From: Glycine soja
Taxonomy: Eukaryota > Streptophyta > Magnoliopsida > Fabales > Fabaceae
Assembly (NCBI RefSeq): GCF_004193775.1
Contig: NC_041019.1
Location: 9,224,204 to 9,288,203, forward strand
Reading direction: 5' to 3'
Length of the DNA stretch: 64,000 bases
Shown here: positions 1-11,400 of the stretch, in pieces
Layout of the letters: each line of letters starts with the position of its first letter
Position numbering within the stretch: position 1 is the stretch's first letter
Position numbers and translations under genes: made by a program
The notes under the pieces: generated by a model
What the model saw: the letters and a program-made list of their open reading frames with translations, nothing else
Told to the model about the DNA's origin: nothing
Databases searched by the model: none

Positions 1-121
1 TATCTAACTTGAAGTTACTTTTCTAGGTTCTTATTAGCCCTTATTTGGTGGTATCAATAACTATCACCATTAAGAAAAAAAATGTAGATGTGCAATTTAC
101 AGATAAATGCAGAAAGGTTGA

Positions 122-345
122 AAACACTAATTATCTGATTTTATTGAACTCTATTCTTTCGGTTGAAAACATTGTTCTCTTTTGATGTGTGGGCTCATAC
201 CATACCAGCAACTTTTTGATATTCAGTTTGGTGTCCTCTCAATTGTAAAACACTAATTATCTGATTTTGTTGAACTCTATTCTTTGGGTTAAACATATTG
301 TTCTCTTTTGATGCGTGGACTCATATCATACCAGCACCTTTTTGC
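122..345. repeat. Two-copy tandem duplication, about 127-bp unit
   Basis: A segment beginning AACACTAATTATCTGATTTT starts at 122 and again at 249. The two copies stay alignable through shared blocks such as TTGTTCTCTTTTGATG and CATACCAGCA, with scattered substitutions and small indels. It is an old local tandem duplication of non-coding DNA. Confidence 0.75.
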
Positions 346-565
346 TGAGGACATAACCTTTTAAGAAATGGCTTTTTCATACACTTTTATAACATAAGTT
401 TATCCTTGAAATTTTCATCCCTTTTTAAGGGGGCACTAAACTAACCCTTAGACCAATGTTTCCCTACAACTTAGCCACAATCTTGATCCCAAAAGCCAAC
501 TGTTGCAGTTTGTTGTCAATTTATCTATATATGTGTATCGATTCGAAGTGTTGTGTTTTCTGAAA

Positions 566-676
566 AAAAAAACTTCGTACCCCATTGCCCAGAAGCTCTT
601 CGCTATGCGAAGGTATGGGGGAGAGATATTGTACACAGCCTTACCCTTGCATATGCAAAGAGGCTGTTTTCTGAAA
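566..676 (-). mobile_element. 5-prime-truncated Au-type SINE, minus orientation
   Basis: Read on the minus strand this matches the 3-prime two thirds of the full-length SINE at 6838-7005: the stretch from AACAGCCTCTTTGCATATGC through CCATACCTTCGCATAGCGAA to GGGTACGAAG, followed by a T-rich tail. The tRNA-derived head with A and B boxes is missing. A 12-bp direct repeat TGTTTTCTGAAA flanks it at 554-565 and 665-676. The inner copy overlaps SINE sequence by a few bases, which fits truncation at microhomology during target-primed reverse transcription. Confidence 0.8.
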
Positions 677-2032
677 CTATGGATATAATAATTATATGAC
701 ACTCATTAAATTTTAAGATGCTATAGGGGGAATATGTTGAATGAAATAATGAATAGTTTCAATTTAGACATGTATATTGCTTATATAATAAATAAAACCA
801 TATCTACATTTCAGCGCTCAAGTTCTTTGGCACTTATTGTAATTAATTTCTAACTCTATATTCAGGGATTTTCCTCTATTAGTTTATATAAATATAAATT
901 GCACTATAACTATATTACTCCTAAGATTACTCATTGCAAAAGTCATGTATATTACAATTTACAAACCTTCAATCAGATGTTCTGTGCAGAACTTTTGAAG
1001 TAATATGCATATGTTTGTATTGACTATGTCTGCTTGACAGTACTAAGGATAAGGACTTCTACCTTTTCAGGTTTACAAGTTAAGGCGGATTTTGAGAATA
1101 TAAGGCACACTGCATCTATGGAAGTAACTTTCAACCAGAATTTCATGACATTTTACCACTGAATGCTTTTCTTTGGTATGTCTACCAATGTAAGAAAAGG
1201 ATAAGATTAAATATGATCCACAGCATACATGTAAATCTACATGAAGGAGCAGATGTTAATTGAACGGGTTGATGGAAAGCCACTTTCTAAGTTGTGGGTT
1301 ATTCTAAAATCCCTGTGAAAGCTTTCAGAGCAATGAATCCTAATCCTAAATTTATACAGATGCAAGATACTGAAATATGGCACTTCATGTTTTAATTACA
1401 TAAAACTAAGATCATGCTTGCAAACCCCATTGATTCATGTACCACAAATGTGCTAGGTTCTGTGTAGAGTTGCTTTAGGCTTATGAGGTGGTTTTTAGGA
1501 GGAGGATTTTATAGGATAGGAATATTTGTTTTTTCATATTTAAGTATTTAACATTATATTCATAAAGCAAAGGGGAGTGAGGTGATTTTTTTTATTGATG
1601 TAATTAAAGCCATTAGTTGCACTGGGACTGACTTGTTGGTTTCTTTTACCTTAAATTATAGTTATGCATGTATTGTCTGTATATTTCAGCCTAATTATGT
1701 CATATGAAAATGTAAATTTCCTAATTAGAAGATGCATCAAATATCTGCTGGAAGATGAATCTTCACATTATGGCTAGTAAACATTTTGATCCAGATGCCA
1801 AGCTGCCAAAATTGCCTGATGAATCGTGGGCGTTGAGTGAGGAAAAAAAAGTGATTAATGGATGTATGTTCATGTTGAGAGCACCTTGAGTGTGCATTTT
1901 TTTTGCATTTTTTTCTGAGGTATGTTTGTGTTAGAGGGTGAAGGAATAATGTATACGGTGAACATGAGAGTTTAGAGTGTTTATGCAATGTGTGACCTTA
2001 GAGTTGAATAAGGGGGAAAAACTGAAAGAAAG

Positions 2033-2193
2033 GTTGAAAAAATGAGTGATCATTAATTTTTAATTAAACTTATACATTTTATTTAAGGCTTAATTTTTTT
2101 GTTCTTACAAATGTTGAAAAAATGAGTGATAATTAATTTTTAATTAAACTTATACATTTTATTTAAGGCTTAATTTTTTCTGTTCTTACAAAT
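2033..2193. repeat. Two-copy 80-bp tandem duplication
   Basis: The unit starting GTTGAAAAAATGAGTGAT occurs at 2033 and again 80 bp later. The copies differ at only a few positions (for example GATCATTAA versus GATAATTAA), so this is a fairly recent duplication. No coding content is seen. Confidence 0.85.
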
Positions 2194-3333
2194 GTCACTT
2201 TTTTCTTTCAGTCTATGTATTTGTTTTTAATTTTCCATCCTTGTAATATTATTTTTTTCATTTTTAGTCTCTGTAATTAAAATTTACAGTAAAATTATAT
2301 TAATGATTATTTTAGTCAGAATTCATTAAATTTATTAAAATTTTATTTTCATTAAAATTATATTCATGATTATTTTAGTCAATATTCATTAAATCTGAAA
2401 TTAATCAAAAAATTGTTTACAAATTTAATATACATTGTTCATTATCATGTGCCTTAAAAACTTGCCTTGTACTACTAATGTAGAGTCATTAAAATTAGTT
2501 TTTAATGATTTAATTAAATCTACTCACTTCAACTAAGGTATATTTTATTCAAAGATGGAAAATTTTATTTTTTTATAGTCTTATTCAACTCAAATAAAAT
2601 TGGCTCTAATGAAAAATATATGCACCTCTACATAATAATAAAAAGGAAAATATATGTAACCTATAAAAAATTTATTGCAGTATTCTGTATTCCTCTAGTG
2701 TTAAAAATAAGCAAAAAAAAAAATCAATAATGCTAATAAATAAAGTTAATTAACACTATTTAATTTTATTGTCATTTAAAAGTTAACTTTTTTGCTTCTC
2801 AACCTTGATATCAATAATAAACAAGAATTAATAAAAGTAAAATCTCAATTAAGTAAATAATATTTTGAAAATGGTTTCATTCAAATAGTGTGAAATTACT
2901 TCCAATTTATTTATATTTAAAACTGAAAAGAGTGTAAAATTTCAAATGGATATTAATAATATATTGTTAACATTATATTTTCAGTATTTTTAAATTTTCT
3001 TTATTATTGAATAAAATACTATATCAATTTCACCAAATTATTTAGAATATGAAATTTCATCAAATAATAAATAAATATCAATACAAGTACTTTTTCTGGT
3101 CAAAAGAAATTTATTTATTTAAACATCAATAAAGTGAGTACTCTCTCATCATTGATTAAGAAAAAAAAAGAAATACATTTCTGGTACATAAAAAGGGAAA
3201 TATATTTAATAAAAAAATTATTTATTGAATTAAATTACAATATAAAAACATTTAAAACTTAAACAATAAAAATGTTTAATAAAATCTGTAAATGCTTCTC
3301 AATTGAAATTTTTAATTATATTTTGTAATTTTT

Positions 3334-3336
<3 letters not shown>

Positions 3337-3372
<36 letters not shown>
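3337..3372. repeat. (AT)n microsatellite
   Basis: An uninterrupted AT dinucleotide run of about 18 units in AT-rich intergenic DNA. Confidence 0.9.
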
Positions 3373-3375
<3 letters not shown>

Positions 3376-3540
3376 CTAATACATAAAATATATTAGGTTT
3401 AATTTCAAAATCCGCATTGATTAAAAATTTGATCAATATTTTCTTAAAAAATAAAAACTTTAAAATTGTTTAAGGAAAAACTAGAATCATAATCCTTAAA
3501 GTAAAAAACATACTCTTCTATAACTATGCTCAAATATTCA

Positions 3541-4310
3541 TTTAAAATTTAAATTTAATTCTTTTTTAATTTATTATATTTTTATATTATATATTATCTT
3601 TTAAAATATAATTTATAAGATTAAATTCTATTTTCACATAAATTAAAATATGTATATTTATATAAATTTTATTTTTATTTTAAATATTATATATTATATT
3701 TATTTTTTTAAATAATACTTGTGATTTAGTGACAATATTTTTTAACTATATTAAGATATTCATGTTATTTATTATAATATAGATAAAAAAAATAATATCA
3801 ATAAATTACATACATAAATATTTTTAAAAATATAAAATATTATTATTTTATTTAATTATGCATCTTTACTATATAATTTAATTCTTTAAAAAAATTTCAT
3901 ACCTAATTAATTAAAGTTAAATATAATTAAAAAAATACTATTATAATAAATAACACGAATAACTTAATATAGCTAAACAAATACTGTCATTAAATCACAT
4001 ATATAAATATTAAAAAGATAATAAAATTTTATCATTTTATGAAATTATAATTTATGTAAAAAAATATACATTAAAGATAAAAATTATATTATATATTTAC
4101 TTTGTAAAATAAGTTTTGAATAGTATGATAAAAATACATAATATTATAAAAATATAATATAAAATAAAAATAAAGCTTATATAAATATGTATTCTAATTT
4201 ATGTGAAAATAGAATTTAATCTTATATATATTATATTTTAAAAGATAATTTATAAGATTATATAAATATAATAAATTAAAAAAGAATAAAAATTAATTTT
4301 TAAACTATTT
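3541..4310. mobile_element. AT-rich foldback / long-TIR non-autonomous element
   Basis: The two halves are inverted copies. The block at 3631-3640 (TTTTCACATA) with its flanks is matched in reverse complement at 4200-4209. The block GTGATTTA at 3721 is matched by TAAATCAC at 3991-3998. The central arms around 3740-3785 match 3936-3985, including CTATATTAAG and TGTTATTTATTATAATA. Arms are roughly 200 bp or more with small indels around an unpaired centre of about 150 bp. No ORF is present. Base composition is very AT-rich, but the long collinear matches are more than low complexity. Exact termini and target duplication are not resolved. Confidence 0.6.
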
Positions 4311-5417
4311 TCACATAAAACTTATATTAACACTATATTTTGTACTAAATATTTGAATGGACACCTAGGTATAGTGGTAAAAAAATGTATTTTTTTACTT
4401 CAAAGAATATGATTCTAGTCATTCGAATTAGTACTGTGTTCATGTTTGGTTTAATTTGATTTTGTATGAAAAGTCATCCAAATCAAATTTTAAAAATATA
4501 TGTGATTTAGTTTTTATTTAAAATAAAATTGGAACTAAACTAAACCAATACTTTGTAGGTTAGTTCGATCTAATTTTTATTAAAATATTATTTTGTTAAA
4601 AATTATATAGTTTTTTCATATTTTAAATAAAATTACATTAACAAAATTGTTAATAATAATATAGGAAGCTGATTAATATGCTAAATCTTCTATAATAAAA
4701 GTATGCAAAAATTCATCTACTTTTAAATCAAATATATTAAAAAAAATTATATATAAAAGAAAGTAATATATATTACACTTATCTATATATATATATCATT
4801 AGAAAAATATTATGAAACTCAAATGACAAACACATGGAATATATAACACTAAAGTAACATGTGTTAATACAAGTATTACAATTTGATTCTATTTGAATTA
4901 ATTTCAAAACACAAATTGTTGTACACTGAATTGAACTAACTGATTTGAGGAAAAAATATCCAAACAAATAAAAAAAATTAATTTAATTCATTTTTCAATC
5001 TCCAACCATATCCAACTTTTGATGTTTGAGCTTAGATCGGTTTAGATCTTAATATCCCTACTGAATAGCATCCATAATCCTTAAAAACAGAAAAACAAAC
5101 CCAAAGTTATGCATCGATCGCAATTCACAACAGGTGCATTTCTGTTTAGTTGCATGCAAGCCACGTGTCCCTCTTCGCATAAAAAAGTAAGAAAAAAACA
5201 AAGAAATCACGGTTTCAATTTCAATTTTCAAATACAAAAAAAAAAAAAAAAAAAGAAGTCTTGGTTGGGACATGCGGTGCGGTGCGTCGTTGTCCTTTTT
5301 TTTTTTATTTATTGTTTCTTTAAAATGAGTAAAAGAAGAAACAAAAAGAGACCAAACCCAAAACAGAGTTAGTAGAGTGAGGCGGAAGCAGAAACCAAAC
5401 ACAACTCAATCACGAAA

Positions 5418-8400
5418 ATGTCGAATTTGCCCCAATCGCTGTCGATGGGCGCGGCCTTCGGCGGCGGTGGCGCTCCAACGCCGTCTTCCAGTGGCGGCGC
5501 CGGAGCACAGGGCTCCGGCGCTGGCAAGGATCGGAAGATGGCGTCCGCGGAGCAGCTCGTGCTCGAACTCAGCAACCCTGAACTCCGTGAAAACGCGCTT
5601 CTCGAACTCTCCAAGGTAAACCCTAATAAATAGCCCTTTTTACTTGCTCTTTCGAGTTTCTGCTTCATTTTTTCCTCGTTTGAATTATTTTTGAATGTGA
5701 ATTGAAGATTGGAGTCTCTGCTTTTGATTTTCTGAGGGTGTAATTAGGGTTTGTTTTGTTTATTTAATTGTTTGTTTTTGTGTGTGTCTGTAAATATGAG
5801 TTGAATATTTTTTTTCTTCTGATTTTCGAGTTGGATGGCTGTTTTGGAGCTCTGTGTCCCTTTATTGTTTGTTTCCCTCTTTTTTCAGTCACTTTGTGTA
5901 AAAAATGTTTGTATGTATGTAACTGGTAGGGGTGAGAATTGGTTTCATGGCTTTGGGCTTGTGTTCTTAATTCCCTTATGTTAAATTCAGCGACATGAAT
6001 GAGATGGGTTTATTGAATGTTGGTTAGGATACATTTGAATTTATTTTCTAAAAGTAAGTGGAATTTGGAAACAAGAAATTCATTCCCTTGTTACACGTTG
6101 CTGGGGTGTTAGATTGCCGTGTTTTTCATATCTGGAATTGTATAGCTGAAGTTGGAAAACTGACTTCTCAACAAAATTGAATGAAAGACAATGGTAAAAA
6201 ATTGATACTGCTGTAGGGGCTGGATTAAGGAAATGGTCCTTTTGCCAGTCTGGTCACACGTCCTAAATCAATTGTGAAAATGTGGTCAACCTGGCCGAAT
6301 CGGCTGTTACCAGCCTCTTCTTCACAAGGTGCCTCCATCTTGTTTCTCGGACTTCTTTTTCTTTTTACTCTTTTGGTGGAACATCGAGGATGCAAGCGTC
6401 ATGGACTAAGACATATTAGTGCATGCACAATATTTGTAAAGAGACATTGGCTTTACTACTTAAATCTCAGAGACTCAAAATCCAATGACCAACACAATTT
6501 ATAATACAGACCCAGCATGCTACAACACCATTCTCCACGATCTAGAACATCTCAGAACAAAGACCGAACTCCATAACATAGAGAATAGAGACCCAACCGC
6601 TTACCAAGAGTGGTGTTTGGTATCAAATGCGATTATTCACAGGTTTGGAGGCAATGCATAATGGTTTGTGGTTGTGGGTGTCTGTGGTGGAAGAAAGAAC
6701 GAAAACAGAACTTGGTATCAATCTTTTCGTTGGCAAGACCTAGTATTTGAAACAACTTACATAGTAAAAGACTAAAAGGTAAAGATTAAAAGAAACTTAA
6801 AAATAAAAAATATTATTATTATTATATATTTATTTGAGGGCGAGCCCTGGTGCAGCGGTAAAGTTGTGCCTTGGTGACTTGTTGGTCATGGGTTCGAATC
6901 CGGAAACAGCCTCTTTGCATATGCAAGGGTAAGGCTGCGTACAACATCCCTCCCCCATACCTTCGCATAGCGAAGAGCCTCTGGGCAATGGGGTACGAAG
7001 TTTTTATTATTATATATTTATTTGAAATGAAGCCAAATCTTGAGTTACCTAGCCTTAGTTCATTTGAAGCCATATTAGGTAATCATTTTGAAAATAAATT
7101 AATGGATGCTTTTTGTCGTTGCCGAGTTGTGTTAGATGCATATTGATATAGGATATATGTCGGACATTGATACTTTTGCATTTTCGGAATACTTGGGTTT
7201 CATAGAAGATGACTTTGTCATAATTTATAGATTAGTCATTGCTGGAACCCAAATTTTTAGTTTAAAATTTTGGAAGCAAGAATGATTAGCCGAAGCACCT
7301 AGAAGTTGACATTTAGCCGAATAAGGAGATCAGTCAGCTTATGCTGATTAAGCAAAGAAAGAAAGGGAGATATATTTGCTTTGATTATATTAGCATTTGT
7401 GGAGTTTGAGCTAGTTTATAATTATGATTTAAGATATTTATGTGAACCTGTGTCTGGATCTGATCCAAAAGATATGGTGTTTTTGGGCAAGTGCCTAATT
7501 TCAAATTTATTTTTTTGAGTAGAAGATAGTGGTTCCATAAAAATAGGAACTGGTAGTGGGTTGAGCGTGCCTAGAAAATAGGAGATGGTTTAGCCAACGT
7601 ACTTAAAGTCGAGTTCCAGCAAAGCTAGCTGAATTCAGGTGATTGAGATAAGAAGCTAGCCGAGGTCATCCAAATGGAAGAGTTGCGGCAGTTATAGGCA
7701 CTTTGCACGATTTAGGCAATTATCCTGACTTATGTGGATATATTATAGTATAAATGTGTGTTAAGAAACTGTACCCAAGGACCTTTTGCCAAAAAATACA
7801 ATCAAGTTATTCATTTCCAGTTCGTTTTTGCATTCCTTTACAGTCTTTATGTATAAATATATGAATCAAATGATGACATAATGTTGTATTTTAATTCATG
7901 TCTTAGATTAATTACACAGACATATTATTTAAAACTTATAATATTATTTATCAGAACTACATATTTGAATAGATTGCTGGTTGAAATTTGAAAGAAAAAA
8001 AATTGAACACAATAGGTTACTACTATTTTCTAAAGAGTGGAACCTGGGTTCAAAATTGAAAACTTTGAAATGAAATGTTAGGTTGAACAAGAACATGAAC
8101 AGGATGCTAGGTTCAAAATGTTAGGTTGAACTTGGGTTCATGACAGCTTTGATCAATTCGCAGAAGTTGGCTTCACCACGGCTTTGATTGATGTGAAAAT
8201 ACTAGGTTCAAAGAATTAATGTTTAACTGTTTATGGTTTCTTAGCAACACTTGTTTGGTAATTTGGATCAAATATTAGATCCCCTTTCAGACTCATTCAC
8301 CCGCAGCTAGACTCATGATTTTGTGCAAGTTTGATCAATTCTACTCAAGTCCATCAAGTCTATTAAAAATTAGTTTGAGTGAGTTAACTGACTGAGTTTG

Positions 8401-11400
8401 CAGCTTTACATCTCACTTCAGTTCTTTATTTTCTCTGTTCTTTTTTACAAGCTCTTGTCTGGTTTGTCTTCTAGTTATTGTAATTTGGCTTCTTTTTTCT
8501 TGTAAATGTTTGGTGTTGCTGATTTATGATGCAGTCATAGAGGCATCTCATCAATGTCTTTCTTCCATGTTTTTTGCATTTTAGAAGAGGGAGCTATTTC
8601 AAGATCTTGCTCCGTTGCTATGGAATTCTTTTGGTACTATTGCTGCACTTTTGCAGGTATGCCATCTGACTTGAGTTACATACTCCTTGCCTGTATTGTT
8701 TACCTTACTTTGCTTTAATCCTTCTTGTGAATTTTTACTTAGCAAGTTTGTAAAATTTTGAGCTTATACGTTTCTCTTTTCTCCTTATGCTTTTCTTACC
8801 TATCATTCCATTATGATCAGTTATATCTTTTGATAAGTTGATGTCTTGACTTGATTCCGACTTTTTTCCTTTGCAAAACCAACTTTTTATTTTCATAAAA
8901 AACTGATGGGATGGTGATTGGATGATAGAAGTAAATGGTGATTGTGTGATATAACTCAACTTGTTTGAAACTGTTAACTCTAAAATTGGTCATAATAGCT
9001 TAGCCAATCATGTTTCTGTAATTAGTGAGCTTTTATACTCTCAGTTTACTCTCCAAACTGCATTTTTTCAGTGCATTGTTCCTTGTTTAATTTGTATTTT
9101 ATATTTTAGTCTTTGCTGTGAATGTATGTATACATGATTTTGATGATGTCAAAAGAAGAATTAAACAAGGCTCATTTTGCTTCAAGATTAATACAAGATT
9201 GTTTCAACAAACAAAGCCTTGATTCAAGATTTCTTCAAGATCAAGCCTTGCCTCACAATGAAAGGTTTCAAGTCATTCAAGGCACATGTAATCGATTACC
9301 AATACATGTAATCGATTACCAATGGTTTGAAAGTGTGTAATCGATTACACATCATATGTAATCGATTACCAGAGACTCTGAACGTTGGGAATTCAAATTT
9401 TAAATGAAGGGTCACAACTGTTCAAGAAAAACAACTGTGTAATCGATTACACTAATTCTGTAATCGATTACTAGAGAGGATTTTCAAGGAATATCGCCAA
9501 CAGTCACATCTTTTCATTAGATTTGTGAATGGCCATCAAAGGCCTATAAATAGGTGACTTGGGCACGAATTTTATGCAGAGAGTTTTGCTTGACAAAAAT
9601 GTCTTATCCTCTCAAAAGACAATGAGAGAGATTCCAAAAGAACTTCATTGTCAAATGCTCTCTCAAAAGAAATCCTTGGCCAAACACTTGCAAAATCTAT
9701 AAGGATTCCTACATGATCTTTATTGTAATATTCTTCTCTTGAAGAGAGAATTCTTCTTCCATTCTTCTTATTCAATGAGATTGGTTAAGGGACTGTGAGT
9801 CTCTTGTTGTAAAGGATTCCTGAACACAAGGGATGGGTTGTCCCTGTGTGGTTCAGACTTTGTAATGGATTTTACAAAGATAGTGGAAATCTCAAGTGGG
9901 TTGCTTGAGTACTGGACGTAGGCACGGGTTGTGGCCGAACCAGTATAAAACTGTGTTTGCATTCTCTCTTCCCTTATCTTATTTAATTTTTTGCAATCAA
10001 TTGTGTCTTGCATGTTTAAAGAACATTGTTAAATTGATTGTTGTTGCTTCTTCTGTATTCTAAGCCTATCCCTCTTAAGATTATTGAGGCCACAAGGTCC
10101 AACATTTGCGTGCCATGTGCATTGTGCCTTCATTTTCTCTAGATTTAATTTGTATTCATATTTTATAAATGTTCATGCCCATGAACAAACTTATGTCTCG
10201 TTTCATTCCTTAAGCATTGGATTTTTGTTTGTTTTTTGCCAATGGCAAGTTTCCTCTCAATTGTCCACCACTTACTAGGATTTATTTTTTATTTTTGTTT
10301 CAGGAAATAGTTTCAATATACCCTGTTCTTTCACCACCAAATCTTACTCCTGCACAATCGAACCGAGTATGCAATGCTCTTGCTCTTCTTCAGGTCAGAT
10401 GACTTATTGTGTTCAGTATTTTACTGTGACATTTATTTTATTTGTTAGTGAATTGCTTCATTACATGACTGCCATATTCTAGATCACCAAACTATGCTAT
10501 TTGGACTTTTAAATTGTTTTTAATAAATTTTTTATAAAAATGTCTAGGAGGTTCGATTTTTGGGGCGTCCTAGACTAGATAGGATTAGCAATGAATGCAT
10601 TAGAGCAAAAATGGGGATAGCACGCACCTATTGTAGAAAAAATGGCAGAATCTTGCCTTAGGTAGTTTGCACATGTGTGGAGAAGACTTGTAAAAGCCTT
10701 ATTAAGAAGAGTAGATCAGATGGAGGATAACCCTATTACTAGAGGTAGAGGGAAAATTATAAGTAAATTAGTAAAACCATTTAAAAAGGTTTAGAAGTAA
10801 ATGGTTTGACTAAAGACATGATTCACTATAGAACATTATGTCATCCTTTAATTCATACAGCTGATCCCACATGGTTGGCAAAAACTTGGTTGTCGGAAAA
10901 ATGTCAAGGAGGCATAGCCCATATAAAAAGCATAGATACCAAACTTTTTAGAATAACGTTTTAACCACATTCTTGGTTTTAACACACTAAATTCTGTTAC
11001 TTCAATGATGTGTACTGTGGTGGCCATAAAGCTGTGAAGTGTGAACCATTGCTTAACAGAGAAGAATTATATCTGCATCTTACATGATTCTGACTAGTTA
11101 ATCAGCCTCAGTCAATGTAAACATGCAATTATATACACACGAGCACACTCCAAAATACTCCAAAACTCTCCAAGTAAATATCAAATTTAAAACATGCATT
11201 TGTCTATTACATTTATACTGACTAATATCAAAAGGACTGGAACAGAATACATTATGCAAGTCTGGTTATTTTGTTTTTGACAGGACAAAAGAAAAGAAGA
11301 CACCAATGAGTACTGTTTTTTTAAGTTTCTTATTTCTGAAAATCAGTTGCTTAGAAATGAGCAAGTCATAAATATTATACTTCCTGTGTGATCATTTTGT

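Larger units (their letters stand above)
1..5417. other. AT-rich intergenic region upstream of the CNOT9-like gene
   Basis: I see no credible complete gene here. The stretch holds a 127-bp tandem duplication (from 122), a 5-prime-truncated SINE (566-676), an 80-bp tandem duplication (2033-2193), a TA microsatellite and a long AT-rich foldback (3541-4310). A splice-acceptor-like site at 1061-1070 followed by a short open frame ending at a TGA near 1164 could be the last exon of a gene lying off the left edge, but the peptide is not recognised. Poly-A and poly-T tracts (5236-5253, 5296-5305) lie just upstream of the CNOT9 leader. Confidence 0.6.

Noticed and set aside
1071..1164. Possible terminal exon (after TTTTCAG, frame LQVKADFENIRHTAS... 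ending TGA)
   Set aside because: The acceptor looks good but the peptide is unrecognised and no preceding exon can be seen in the window, so I did not call a gene.
5058..5402. Overlapping open frames on both strands just before CNOT9
   Set aside because: They are Lys- or Phe-rich translations of poly-A and poly-T tracts in the promoter and leader; no family resemblance.
6848..6901. tRNA gene
   Set aside because: A and B boxes are present, but the downstream body, T tail and target duplication show a SINE, and no cloverleaf is completed.
9122..9340. 72-codon plus-strand frame
   Set aside because: It lies within the solo LTR and is a by-product of LTR sequence.
9288..9471. CRISPR-like spaced repeat
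   Set aside because: The repeats are 12-bp palindromes at irregular spacing inside a plant LTR.
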